64,000 nucleotides of DNA from Lactobacillus sp. (GCA_022484695.1 JAKVKU010000014.1:1-64000), one strand, 5' to 3'; shown: positions 37,393 through 46,394, counted from the first letter of the stretch. A program made the numbers and translations. The notes: generated by a model not told the origin, from the sequence alone.

Positions 37393-39084
37393 ATGACTCG
37401 AAAAGTTAGGACAACTGTATCAATCTCCCTAGCACTGGCTCTAGTTGCCGGTGGATTGAACTATGGCCAACTTTCCCAAACCCAGGCTGCCAGTGATCAA
37501 GATTCCCAGGCTCAAGCCACTGCTAGTGCGACAACAACCACCAATAACGCGATTGAAGCCACCTTACCAAAAGCAGACCAGGGGAATGGTTTAAAACCAA
37601 TTACCCCGGCACCAACAACCACGCCGGCGAATCCAGATTCAACACAACCTGACAATACAGATACCACTAATCAACAACCAACCACTGGTGGTAACACCAC
37701 GGATAATAATGCCAGTACAAATAGCAATACCACTAACAATACGCCGGATTCAAATGGCAGTGCCACTGGTTCGACAGGTAATACTGGTGCAGCCACTGGT
37801 GATGGTAATGACACTAGTAAACCAACGACACCAGATACCAATGATTCAGCGAACAGCACTGGTAACACCGACACTGGTTCGGACAGCACTGCCAATAACG
37901 GCGAAAATTCAAGTAATGCCAGCGGCACTGCTAAGCCTAATCCGGGTGACAATGCTAGTTCTTCTGATACCACTGGGTCCAGCGATCACAACCAAGCTGG
38001 TACTGACAACAGTGGCAGTTCAAATTCTGGCTCAAATTCATCTAGTTCATCAAATAATTCCGGATCCAGTTCAGACTCAAGTTCCAGCTCAGATTCCAGT
38101 TCCGGTTCTAGTTCTTCGAGTTCAGATTCCAGTTCCTCTGGATCTAGTTCCAGTTCATCTGATAATTCCAGTTCTAGTTCTTCAAACTCTGGATCTAGTT
38201 CTTCTGATAATTCTAGTAGCAGTTCATCTAATTCCGGAAATAGTTCTTCTAATAATTCCAGTTCTAGTTCTGATAATGGTAACTCAAGTAGTTCTAGCTC
38301 AAGTTCTAGTTCTTCATCCAGTAGCAACCCTAGCCCAACGACCCCCTATCCCCCAGAATCTGGGGATATCATTTTCCCCGGTCCAGATACCACTAATAGT
38401 GACCAGGCCAGCTTGGCAGTAAGATATGAAGATATCAATGGGAGTGAACTCCAACCCCAAACCGTGAAGGTGGGTAAAATTGGCACTCATTTTAAAATCA
38501 AAGCAGCAACCATTGCTGGCTATAAGTTGATTCCCTCAAAAACCCAGGGTAAAACTACTGGGATTTTCGGCACCGACACCCAGGGCGTCGTTTTCGTCTA
38601 CATGCCCAGCAATGTAATTTATCACGATGTGACTGGGAAAATAACCCAAGCGCCTAAAGATGGCAACGTCATCAGCATGACCCTAAAGACTGGTACCTTT
38701 GCCTTTGGGAAAGATTTCAAAGCCCGCAGCGGCGTTTACCAAGTCGCCCCAGTAGATGGTAGCGATCAAGGTAGTATTCAAGTGGTGGATAAAACTGGGG
38801 CCATCGTTAAAACCCTGAATTTCCATACGGACGATGATTCAGACCAAAGTGACGCCCAAACGGACACCGCGGTGGATGACCAATTGGTTATCGTCAAGGG
38901 CGACAAAGTCACCGTGAGCCTAGCCAATGGTGCCAACTTCAAACCCAGCGATGCCGGCACGACACCGCAACAGGCGAAAGCCAGCAGCCAACAAAAACCT
39001 AAAGCCACCCCTAAAATCGGCGTCTTGGAAAATATCACCAAAACGATTTTAGGCGCTACTCGTAAGTTCATCGATTTGTTTTAA
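37393..39084 (+). CDS. serine-rich secreted protein with a MucBP-like domain
   Basis: A 563-residue exported protein. Signal peptide about 1-33 (MTRKVRTT start, hydrophobic core, TQAA). Residues about 35-205 are Thr/Asn/Gly/Asp-rich and 205-315 almost wholly Ser with Asn, Asp and Gly (SSSSDNSSSSSSNSG units). A MucBP-like domain follows at about 336-405 (LAVRYEDINGSELQPQTVKVGKIG). The C-terminal 160 residues form an unknown domain. No LPXTG, SLAP or transmembrane anchor is visible. ATG behind AGGAAGCAGG. The Ser-rich part may be glycosylated, as in serine-rich adhesins, but no glycosyltransferase or accessory Sec genes are nearby. Confidence 0.85.
   Translation: MTRKVRTTVSISLALALVAGGLNYGQLSQTQAASDQDSQAQATASATTTTNNAIEATLPKADQGNGLKPITPAPTTTPANPDSTQPDNTDTTNQQPTTGGNTTDNNASTNSNTTNNTPDSNGSATGSTGNTGAATGDGNDTSKPTTPDTNDSANSTGNTDTGSDSTANNGENSSNASGTAKPNPGDNASSSDTTGSSDHNQAGTDNSGSSNSGSNSSSSSNNSGSSSDSSSSSDSSSGSSSSSSDSSSSGSSSSSSDNSSSSSSNSGSSSSDNSSSSSSNSGNSSSNNSSSSSDNGNSSSSSSSSSSSSSSNPSPTTPYPPESGDIIFPGPDTTNSDQASLAVRYEDINGSELQPQTVKVGKIGTHFKIKAATIAGYKLIPSKTQGKTTGIFGTDTQGVVFVYMPSNVIYHDVTGKITQAPKDGNVISMTLKTGTFAFGKDFKARSGVYQVAPVDGSDQGSIQVVDKTGAIVKTLNFHTDDDSDQSDAQTDTAVDDQLVIVKGDKVTVSLANGANFKPSDAGTTPQQAKASSQQKPKATPKIGVLENITKTILGATRKFIDLF
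38013..38328 (+). repeat. low-complexity serine-codon repeat
   Basis: Dense irregular tandem of AGT/TCT/TCA/TCC serine codons interrupted by AAT, GAT and GGA. Units of about 15 residues recur imperfectly. Copy-number variation by slippage is plausible. Confidence 0.8.
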
Positions 39085-39094
39085 GCAAACACCC

Positions 39095-39143
39095 ATACCG
39101 GTATAACATTGGATTAAGATCTGATGTTATACCGGTATTTTTA
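39095..39143. terminator. terminator of the serine-rich protein gene
   Basis: A perfect 15-bp stem ATACCGGTATAACAT/ATGTTATACCGGTAT with a 14-base loop, then TTTTTAA. Confidence 0.88.
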
Positions 39144-39294
39144 ATTGGTCGCCTTATGAGTTAAAAATCCGTCTAAATGAGTATTGTTCTAATGAATATG
39201 TCATGATAACAGGCTATTTTCTCAATATAGTTCAACTACCATTGCAATACACGTCCGATAGGTCGCTTTTTAGATAGATAACTTCCGAATTATG

Positions 39295-39323
39295 TTTACT
39301 TTAATCAAATTCTAATGTAATAT
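39295..39323 (+). promoter_or_regulatory. promoter of the second oppA
   Basis: TTTACT and TAATAT with 17 bases between; the sequence around the -10 (TAATGTAATAT) equals that of the first oppA P2 promoter. Confidence 0.65.
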
Positions 39324-39357
39324 AGAAAATGATATTATATTAGGGAGTGAAATACAT

Positions 39358-41001
39358 ATGAAAATGAAGAAAGTTCTAACTTTGGGGTTAGTGGCTGCTG
39401 CCGCTGCGTTAACTTTAACGGCTTGTGGCAGTTCTAGCTCTAGTTCCAGCAGTAGCGCCAGTAACCAGGTTTTACATCGCATGGAACAAGATTCCATTCA
39501 AACCCAAGACCAGTCCTTAATGGTAGATGCCATTAGTAGTCAAGCGTCTTTGGATACCATGGATGGCTTGTATCGCTACAATGGCAAGAAAATTGAACCG
39601 GCAATCGCCACAAAGATTGCCACCCCAAGCAGCGACGGGAAAACATATACCTTCAAACTCCGTAAAGATGCCAAATGGTCTAACGGCGACCCAGTAACCG
39701 CCAATGATTTTGTTTATAGTTGGCGGCGCACGGCTGATCCTAAGACCGCATCCCAATACGCATACTTATTCCAAGATATTGTCAACGGCAATGATATCGT
39801 CAATGGAAAAAAAGCCCCAGACACATTAGGTATCAAAGCTGTGGATAAATACACCTTACAAGTCAGCTTGGAACATCCCGTCCCTTACTTCAACTCCTTG
39901 ATGGCTTTCCAACTCTTTTACCCACAAAATCAAAAATTTGTGGAAAAGATGGGTAAAAAATATGGTACCCAAGCTAAATACACGTTGAGTAACGGGCCGT
40001 TCATCTTGAAAGGTTGGACTGGGACTAACAACCACTGGACCGAAGTTAAGAACAAAAACTATTGGAACGCTAAAAAAGTCAAACTTAGCAAGATTGACGT
40101 CCAAGTTGTGAAAGATCCTTCCACGGCCTTGAACCTGTATCAATCTAATAAATTAGACGATGCCATTTTAACCGGTGAAACGGCGCAACAAATGAAAAAC
40201 GATGCTGCTTTCACCCCAAGAAAACAATCCCGGACCACTTACATCGAAATGAACCAAGCGACTATGCCTGAATTTAAGAACGCCAAGTTACGCCAGGCTT
40301 TGTCTTTGGCCATCAACCGGAAGGAATTGGTCAACAAAGTCTTAGGCGACGGTTCCATTGTGTCCAACAACGTCACGGCCCAGGGCTTGATGTACGATCC
40401 CAAAAACGGCAAAGACTTCGCCGCTGAAGCTACTAGCAGTGATGCCAAGGATACCAGCTATGATGTGAAGCGGGCCAAGGAACTCTTCCAAGAAGGCTTG
40501 AACGAAACTGGTAAAAAAGATATTAACGTGAGTCTGTTGACTGATGATACGGATGGCGCTAAGAAGATCGGGGAATACTTGCAAAGTACTTGGCAACAAA
40601 ACTTGCCTAATTTGAAGGTTACTTTGACCAACATGCCGAAGAAGACCCGGATCAGCCGCTCTGAAGCCGGCCAATTCCAGTTGGTCTTGAGCAGTTGGCA
40701 AGCGGACTTCCCAGATCCAATTTCCTTCTTGGATATGTTCACCACCACCAACCAATATAACTTTGGGAAATGGTCCAACGACCAATATGACCAATTCATC
40801 GCCAATAGTAAGGCTGGAGATGTTATGGACAAGCAAAAACGTTGGAACGATTTGATGGATGCCCAAAAACTCATCACCGAACAACAAGGTGTCTTGCCAC
40901 TGTATCAAAATGTGGAAGCTCACTTGGTTAACAAGAAAGTCAAGAACTTACAATATAGCCCACAAAACACTTATAATTTTGTGACGACTTATATTAAATA
41001 G
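39358..41001 (+). CDS. oppA: oligopeptide ABC transporter substrate-binding lipoprotein (copy 2)
   Basis: A 547-residue paralogue of the OppA at 28562. Signal peptide with lipobox LTAC near residue 20-23 and a poly-Ser linker. The two proteins are alike along their whole length, roughly two thirds identical by eye, with changes concentrated in segments likely to line the peptide pocket. ATG with GGGAG nine bases upstream. It has its own promoter and a strong terminator and no permease genes beside it, so it most likely feeds the OppBCDF encoded 6 kb upstream. Confidence 0.94.
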   Translation: MKMKKVLTLGLVAAAAALTLTACGSSSSSSSSSASNQVLHRMEQDSIQTQDQSLMVDAISSQASLDTMDGLYRYNGKKIEPAIATKIATPSSDGKTYTFKLRKDAKWSNGDPVTANDFVYSWRRTADPKTASQYAYLFQDIVNGNDIVNGKKAPDTLGIKAVDKYTLQVSLEHPVPYFNSLMAFQLFYPQNQKFVEKMGKKYGTQAKYTLSNGPFILKGWTGTNNHWTEVKNKNYWNAKKVKLSKIDVQVVKDPSTALNLYQSNKLDDAILTGETAQQMKNDAAFTPRKQSRTTYIEMNQATMPEFKNAKLRQALSLAINRKELVNKVLGDGSIVSNNVTAQGLMYDPKNGKDFAAEATSSDAKDTSYDVKRAKELFQEGLNETGKKDINVSLLTDDTDGAKKIGEYLQSTWQQNLPNLKVTLTNMPKKTRISRSEAGQFQLVLSSWQADFPDPISFLDMFTTTNQYNFGKWSNDQYDQFIANSKAGDVMDKQKRWNDLMDAQKLITEQQGVLPLYQNVEAHLVNKKVKNLQYSPQNTYNFVTTYIK

Positions 41002-41008
41002 GCAAACT

Positions 41009-41060
41009 AAAGAAGGTTCAATTTTCCCAGAATCCTGGGGAATTGAACCTTCTTTTTGCT
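41009..41060. terminator. bidirectional terminator
   Basis: A roughly 20-bp stem beginning AAGAAGGTTCAATT and ending AATTGAACCTTCTT, with a short loop, then TTTTG; between the second oppA and the convergent surface protein gene. Confidence 0.9.
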
Positions 41061-41073
41061 TTAAAACCTTATT

Positions 41074-43764
41074 TTAAGCTGGATAGTAATCCCCTTGGGC
41101 CGCATAAACCCATTGAGAATCATTGCCCAAGCGCAAAGCTTGTTTACCATTAATATAACGCACCGCAAAAACCTTATACAGTCCAGCAGTTTTAATGGTA
41201 CCAACCAACGTATTGTCGGAGTTGCGCAAAGTCACCCCAGCAGCGACGTTGAAAGTTCCCGCTAAATCTTTTTCAACTTGAATAGCGCTAGCTTTCACCC
41301 ATTGATCCTTGCCCAAGCGATAAGCGGTAATCTGGCCGTCCGCGTCTTTAGCCACTTCAAAGGCCGACCACTCGTCCACCTTGGTACTTAATTTGGTCCC
41401 AGTATCCTTGGTCGTGCTGGCGTCGGAATAAATGGCCGCTGCTTGCTGGTCAGAATAAACCGCCGTGCCCGTTGGCAATTTAGCAGTAGTAACCTGCTCA
41501 GCTGGCGTTGTAGCTTGAAAATCCGCCGCTTTGACAAATGTCCAAGTATCCCCAGTTTTGTGGGCATATCCCACCACTTGTCCATGCAAGCTTTCCTTGA
41601 TGACTTGGGTGTAGTCAAAGGTTTGCCCGGCACCAACTTTAAGGGCTTTCGTCTCATGGTTAAAGTTGATATCGCTGTAAGTCTTGGCAGCCGTCGTCGC
41701 CAGGACACTACCAGTCACATTTTCAGCGTAATTATATTGCATCGTGGCCAGCACATCTTCAGCCCGAACCCAAAAGCCATTAGGTTTATCGTCGAGATTG
41801 TCGGCACTGATGTGATAAGCCACCACATGAAAACCCCCGACTTCTTGATCATAGCCAGCGACTTGATCAATGATAACTATTGTGCGGGCATCGCGAATAT
41901 AATCCCCGGTGAAATCTGGATTGTCGGTGGTTGTGATGGTACCAGTGCCATTATTGGTCAGCTTGTACACATAGAGGCGTGTTAAATCGTGTTTAGTCGT
42001 CACCGCACCCTTGGCGGCATGGACGGTTAATTGCGATGCCGCGGGAATGACAGGTGTTGGTGTACTTGGGGTAGGTACCGGTGTTGGTGTCACAGCGGGT
42101 GGTGTTGTTCCAGAATCTGGGGTGACTGGAATAGTCAGTGTATAGCGGGTCGTTGGATACCAAGCCGTATCTGTATCGTGGGCCCAAGGGTCAATAACCT
42201 TCCAAACTCGGAAATAATAAGTATATTGCATGACAAACTTGAGCCAACTGCTTGTATCCGTCGTTGGTTTTTCAGCATAGTCATTAGCCTCATGCATGTA
42301 TTTCACGATTGCCGTCCAATTGGGCTCTATATTCCAAAGCGAATCAACATAATTATGTTGATCCTTCATAAAATCTGGGGATATATTTTGGTCCTCACTA
42401 TAATTTAAAGACTCGAAATGCATCTTGGCACCAGCGGTATCAATTTTCCAACCTGGCAAGGTAGTTTTAACGTTATCTGGTGAAAAATTGGGATCCGTCA
42501 TGTCATAACTGTCCTGATTAATAGTTTTGCCGGTATTCTTGTCCACCCAATTAATATTGACTGGATACTTGATACTGGGATCTCTATCAGGCGTATATAT
42601 GACGTAATTAACGCCACCTTCTTGAGCATCAGGAATTTCTGCAGTCCCATCTGCTTTGATATTCACCGGTACTTCTGCCTTATTGACGGTATAACCCACA
42701 TAAGAAGTCATTTCAGCCATAACAGTCGTACCAGGTAGCCCTCTCACAGAAACATACTTACCTGGATTTCTTTCCCTATACTCGGGTCCACCATCTATAT
42801 TGGAATACATTTTTGCTACCGCAGTGACCTCTTGCGGTGCTGTTTTATTATAGGTCACATAATTGGCACCACCAACGCCATCGTCAGGAATCGTTGCCGT
42901 CCCATCAGGATTAAGAATCACCGAAATAGTCGCCTTATCCGCCGTATACCCTTCTCGTTGTGGCACATCTATGTTAACAGTTGTCCCGACTTCGCCGGTG
43001 GGTACATTCATAATCGTATTGCCTAAAGATGTATTCATTTTTATAGTTACCCGATAAAATTTCACTGTCAAATCATAATTGCTAATACCTTGACTGCCAG
43101 CACCCGTAACTGCCGCTTCACTTAAATACATCGTGTAATATTTTGCCCATGCTTTTATATCAGAAAACGGTGTTGCCAGAATTGCTTGACTAGCAGCTTT
43201 AAAAGTTGCTGCTTGGTCTTGGTCAACATCAAGCTTGGTGTAATCCGTGTTGGCAGAAATCTGGGCGCTAGCCTTGATTTTGGTTAACCCAGCCTCATCT
43301 AGATGTAGTGTCTCATCCCCGGTGGTGTCAGAATGCCAACTAAAAGTAGCTGTAGACCAATCGGATACGGCATAGGTTAAGGGCTGCCAATAGATTGAAG
43401 CCACCGTAAAATCAGGATCCAATAAATTATATGTTCTTATCGATTCTGGCTCACCCGTTTGAGCATTAACCCAGCGGACCGTAAAATTTTGGACTGCATT
43501 TGTCTTTGACGGATCAATATTCAAATTGATGGCATTGGCCTTATTGACTATGGCTGAGCCATTCGCACTTAATAATGGTGAACTAATATCATTCGTTTTA
43601 GCAGCTGTTAAGTTGACGCTTGGTGTAACAATGTCTGCTTGAACCGTTGTGATAGACAACCCAATTTGAACCCCGAATATCAGAGCATTAGACCCCACGA
43701 TTACCCAAAGTCTGTTAATCCCATGAAATCGATTTGAATTGCCTTTGAAAACAACTTTTGTCAT
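41074..43764 (-). CDS. large secreted surface protein with duplicated modules, MucBP-like repeats and SLAP-like C terminus
   Basis: An 896-residue exported protein with no match I can name. Signal peptide to about residue 44 (TTVQA). Module A1 at about 92-245 begins NFTVRWVNAQTGEP and contains DPDFT; module A2 at about 390-560 begins PVNINWVDKNTGKT and contains DPNFS. Between them are two repeats of about 70 residues (GTTVNIDVPQREGYTADKA and GTTVMAEMTSYVGYTVNKA) like MucBP/MBG-type adhesin repeats. A Pro/Thr linker (563-595) precedes about 300 residues with SLAP-like QWV and SQWVYA strands, which likely bind the wall. ATG at 43764 has GGGAGG six bases upstream. No LPXTG. Confidence 0.8.
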   Translation of the reverse strand: MTKVVFKGNSNRFHGINRLWVIVGSNALIFGVQIGLSITTVQADIVTPSVNLTAAKTNDISSPLLSANGSAIVNKANAINLNIDPSKTNAVQNFTVRWVNAQTGEPESIRTYNLLDPDFTVASIYWQPLTYAVSDWSTATFSWHSDTTGDETLHLDEAGLTKIKASAQISANTDYTKLDVDQDQAATFKAASQAILATPFSDIKAWAKYYTMYLSEAAVTGAGSQGISNYDLTVKFYRVTIKMNTSLGNTIMNVPTGEVGTTVNIDVPQREGYTADKATISVILNPDGTATIPDDGVGGANYVTYNKTAPQEVTAVAKMYSNIDGGPEYRERNPGKYVSVRGLPGTTVMAEMTSYVGYTVNKAEVPVNIKADGTAEIPDAQEGGVNYVIYTPDRDPSIKYPVNINWVDKNTGKTINQDSYDMTDPNFSPDNVKTTLPGWKIDTAGAKMHFESLNYSEDQNISPDFMKDQHNYVDSLWNIEPNWTAIVKYMHEANDYAEKPTTDTSSWLKFVMQYTYYFRVWKVIDPWAHDTDTAWYPTTRYTLTIPVTPDSGTTPPAVTPTPVPTPSTPTPVIPAASQLTVHAAKGAVTTKHDLTRLYVYKLTNNGTGTITTTDNPDFTGDYIRDARTIVIIDQVAGYDQEVGGFHVVAYHISADNLDDKPNGFWVRAEDVLATMQYNYAENVTGSVLATTAAKTYSDINFNHETKALKVGAGQTFDYTQVIKESLHGQVVGYAHKTGDTWTFVKAADFQATTPAEQVTTAKLPTGTAVYSDQQAAAIYSDASTTKDTGTKLSTKVDEWSAFEVAKDADGQITAYRLGKDQWVKASAIQVEKDLAGTFNVAAGVTLRNSDNTLVGTIKTAGLYKVFAVRYINGKQALRLGNDSQWVYAAQGDYYPA

Positions 43765-44012
43765 ACGCACCCTCCCCCATTCCCATACTCCAAAACCACT
43801 ACTGGACTTAAGTAATACTATTAACTTTTCATAAATATTTTTACATAAAATGATAAATATATTTTAAACTTTTTCGAGAATATATGTCAATGAAAACGCT
43901 TAATATTAATTCGAAATTATGTTTCTATCGTTCAGCATCTGCATGCAAGTCCGTTAATACCGCTTAATCGTTAATCAATATACCTATTGATTATTTATTG
44001 ATTAGCCGTTAC

Positions 44013-44034
44013 TTCAAAGTCAATTGACTTTGAA
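44013..44034. promoter_or_regulatory. perfect 22-base palindrome
   Basis: Half site TTCAAAGTCAA followed directly by its reverse complement. It lies upstream of the large surface protein gene (about 250 bases). It looks like a repressor operator rather than a terminator because it lacks a loop and T-run. Confidence 0.45.
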
Positions 44035-44116
44035 CAATTAATCCAAGAATGATAATTAATAATATAAATTAAAATATTTATAAGATTATGACATTACTCG
44101 TTGAACTATCAAGCAA

Positions 44117-44162
44117 AATAAAAAAGCTTTAATTTTCCTTGATTTCAGAAAAATTAAAGCTT
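44117..44162 (-). terminator. terminator of the old-yellow-enzyme gene
   Basis: AAGCTTTAATTTT and its complement form the stem; the minus strand then reads TTTTTTATTTTG. Confidence 0.85.
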
Positions 44163-44171
44163 CATTTAAAT

Positions 44172-45305
44172 TTAAAATACGGTTAGCGGCACACCCTCTG
44201 GACCTCCGGAAGAGGCCAAAATAATATCCAAGAATGGTGGCTTGATGCCTAATTCATCTAAGTCAGCTGGGGAAATGGCGTAACGAATTGATTTTTCATC
44301 CCCCTGTTGGACTTTTTGGACCCAATTTGGTTCCCGCAGGCTTTCATGACCCAGGCCCGCTAATTCAATCCCGGCGTCCAGGACTTTTTCAACATCGACT
44401 GGGGTTTTCAGACCACCCACGATGATCAATGGCATGGCGCCGGCCAGACGGTCATGGATCAACTTTGCAACGGGCCGGGTATCGGTCTTATCCCGCTTAG
44501 ACGTCCCCCAGGCATCCCCGGCGGAGATATGTAAGTAATCTAGCGGCTGTTGCTTCAAGGCGTCCACAAAGGCCAACGTGTCCTCAAGGGTGATGCCCGG
44601 TTCACTGACTTCTTCAGCAGAAGTCCGGTAGCCTAAAATAAAGGGCTTTTTGGCATATTCTTCAATGACCCGGTTCACTTCTTGAATCACGGCCAATGGG
44701 AAGCGCAGGCGCTTTTCAAAACTGCCGCCCCAATCATCGGTTCGACGGTTGGCATGGGGTGAAAAGAATTGTTGGATGAGATTGGAACTGGCCCCGTGGA
44801 GTTCTACCCCATCAAAACCGGCTTCAATGGCTCGGCGGGTAGCGGCCCCAAAATCTTTGATTGTTGCCCGCACTTCAGCATCGCTCAAAGCCCGGGGAAT
44901 TTCTGCCCCAGCTTCATGGGCCCGGACATCACTGGCACTAACAGGTTGTTGCCCCCGTAAAATTTTAGAATTACTGCGCCGGCCGGAACTGGAAATCTGG
45001 ATAACCGCCTTGGTACCATTAGCCTTCATGGTCCGGGCTAATTGTTGCAGGCCTGGTAAAAAGCGGTCGTCGGCGATACTCAGTTGACCTTCAAAACCCT
45101 TAGCCAAGGCATTGACGCTGGCCACCGGGGTAATGAACAGGCCCACGCCACCAGTATGTTTGGCGTAATAGTTCAATTCATCTTGGGTGATGGACCCATC
45201 TTCAAAAGCCATTTGTTCAGTCATCGGTGGAATCACCACATGGTTCTTCAAGGTGATGGCTTTATTAGGAAAAGTGTAAGGTTCTAAAAAACGATAAGCT
45301 GTCAT
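44172..45305 (-). CDS. NADH-dependent flavin oxidoreductase, old yellow enzyme family
   Basis: A 377-residue FMN-binding TIM barrel that reduces activated double bonds with NAD(P)H. Family motifs: NHVVIPPMTEQMA near 22-34, the substrate-binding HGASSNLIQQFFSPHANRR near 165-185 (usual form HGAHGYLIxQFLSP), and FMN-phosphate region AGLGHESL. In place of the common HGAHGY the sequence reads HGASSN, so the second half of the usual active-site pair is changed. Monocistronic with a terminator; ATG start. Substrate unknown. Confidence 0.9.
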   Translation of the reverse strand: MTAYRFLEPYTFPNKAITLKNHVVIPPMTEQMAFEDGSITQDELNYYAKHTGGVGLFITPVASVNALAKGFEGQLSIADDRFLPGLQQLARTMKANGTKAVIQISSSGRRSNSKILRGQQPVSASDVRAHEAGAEIPRALSDAEVRATIKDFGAATRRAIEAGFDGVELHGASSNLIQQFFSPHANRRTDDWGGSFEKRLRFPLAVIQEVNRVIEEYAKKPFILGYRTSAEEVSEPGITLEDTLAFVDALKQQPLDYLHISAGDAWGTSKRDKTDTRPVAKLIHDRLAGAMPLIIVGGLKTPVDVEKVLDAGIELAGLGHESLREPNWVQKVQQGDEKSIRYAISPADLDELGIKPPFLDIILASSGGPEGVPLTVF

Positions 45306-45411
45306 TAAAGCATAGCCTCCTGATAATAAATATGAGATATATTTGCATATAAATATATTTTACAGCTAAGTGGCTGGTGATGATAGCGTATCCTGAAACT
45401 AACAACGAATC

Positions 45412-45479
45412 AAAAAAGCGTCAGCTCTAAAACCATCGTTAACCGTTACCGGAAAAGGATGGATCCAAAGCTGGCGCTT
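45412..45479 (-). terminator. terminator of the NlpC/P60 gene at 45555
   Basis: Outer stem AAGCGCCAGCT/AGCTGACGCTT (one G-U) and inner stem CCATC/GATGG on the minus strand, then TTTTTTG. Confidence 0.75.
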
Positions 45480-45554
45480 ATTTATGTGTTTCCAAAATGT
45501 CTTATGTATGATTGACAACCCATACGGACATTAATTATTTAAATGAAGTACTGA

Positions 45555-46256
45555 CTAGTTCACGTGAACGGCAAATGAAGGCCAGAAGTAAGGTGAGATG
45601 TTAGCGATAGTAACGTTTTGGCCAGGTTGTGGTGCGTGGAGATATTGGCCGTTACCTAAAGCTAAAGCCACGTGGTAAGTTGAACCATGGCCGCCCCAGA
45701 ACAATAAGTCCCCAGGTTGTGCATCTTCAACAGATACTTGTGTGCCAGCTGATTCTTGAGGGACAGTCCAGCCGCCAATTTCTTTACCTAAGGCTTGTTG
45801 GAAAACATAGTGCATCAAACCAGAGCAATCGAAGGAATTAGGACCCTTAGCACCCCATACGTAAGGTTTGCCGATTTGTTGTTTAGCAAGATCAATAACT
45901 TTTTGAGCATCAGTTGTGGCATTAGCAGCAACTGGGGCTTGGGATACAGACCAGCCATCAGTTACAACAGAAGCTGGTAACCATTGGTTAGCGCCAACTT
46001 CATACCAAGTTTGGCCGTTGCCATCTTTTTGAACAGCGACAACTTTCCAAGAAGTAGCTTTGCCTAAATAGTTTGTAACGTTAGAAGCTTCAGTTGGTTT
46101 GGCATAAGCTGAAGCAGCTTCGCCATCCCATGATACTGTCACAACGTCACCAGTTGTTGCAGCTTGGGCAGTGTTTGTGTTGTTTAATGCTAAACTTGAA
46201 ACGCCCAACATACCAGCTGCGGCGATTGACAAAGTAACCTTCTTAAATAAATTCAA
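45555..46256 (-). CDS. secreted NlpC/P60 peptidoglycan endopeptidase
   Basis: A 233-residue exported cell-wall hydrolase. Signal peptide to about residue 31 (NTAQA), an SH3-like wall-binding segment (about 33-105, with WYEVGANQWLPAS), then NlpC/P60: Cys in FDCSGL, His in YHVALAL and the third polar residue in HAPQPGQN. Cleaves peptide stems between gamma-Glu and a diamino acid. TTG at 46256 chosen because GGAGG lies eight bases upstream. Codon use is strongly biased, indicating high expression. A WalR-like box covers its -35 region. Confidence 0.92.
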   Translation of the reverse strand: MNLFKKVTLSIAAAGMLGVSSLALNNTNTAQAATTGDVVTVSWDGEAASAYAKPTEASNVTNYLGKATSWKVVAVQKDGNGQTWYEVGANQWLPASVVTDGWSVSQAPVAANATTDAQKVIDLAKQQIGKPYVWGAKGPNSFDCSGLMHYVFQQALGKEIGGWTVPQESAGTQVSVEDAQPGDLLFWGGHGSTYHVALALGNGQYLHAPQPGQNVTIANISPYFWPSFAVHVN

Positions 46257-46361
46257 AATATATTCCTCCAAAATGTCTTCTTATTTTTAATGTTTATGTT
46301 TTAAGTTCAAAATTATTTTTCATGTATTGATGTGGTTCATCTCTCTTAACCAACGATGTTT

Positions 46362-46394
46362 ATAATACACACTTTATGTTGCAGGAGTGTTACA
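46362..46394 (-). promoter_or_regulatory. WalR-like box and promoter of NlpC/P60 gene
   Basis: On the minus strand TGTAAC-N5-TGCAAC at 46378-46394 matches the WalR (YycF) motif TGTWAH-N5-TGTWAH with one mismatch. TATTAT (46362-46367) lies ten bases downstream, so the box occupies the -35 position. A further TGTAAC lies upstream near 46411-46416. Confidence 0.6.

Larger units (their letters stand above)
43765..44171. other. about 400-base intergenic region
   Basis: Very AT-rich. Holds a cre-like TGAAAACGCTTAAT at 43891-43904, the palindrome at 44013-44034 and the terminator at 44117-44162. No gene seen. Confidence 0.6.

Noticed and set aside
37986-38327. Glu/Leu-rich open frame on the minus strand opposite the serine repeat
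   Set aside because: Antisense of AGT/TCN serine codons automatically reads Leu, Glu and Asp; no start signals.
38013-38328. Possible CRISPR array or DNA tandem repeat
   Set aside because: Repeats are irregular codon-level serine repeats in frame, without conserved repeat/spacer periodicity.
37688-38422. 244-codon open frame inside the serine-rich protein gene (plus strand, other frame)
   Set aside because: It follows from the low-complexity serine codons, has no ribosome site, and gives a Val/Leu/Ile-Pro-rich peptide with no domain.
37393-39084. LPXTG sortase anchor
   Set aside because: The C terminus ends in an amphipathic KIGVLENITKTILGATRKFIDLF-like region broken here for length; no LPXTG, hydrophobic span or basic tail follows.
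40342-40923. 193-codon minus-strand open frame opposite the second oppA
   Set aside because: Wholly antisense to a clear lipoprotein gene with biased codons; no ribosome site.
41074-43764. KxYKxGKxW-type signal peptide of an accessory Sec substrate
   Set aside because: The N terminus (KVVFKGNSNRF) only faintly resembles the motif, and no SecA2 or accessory genes are in the window.
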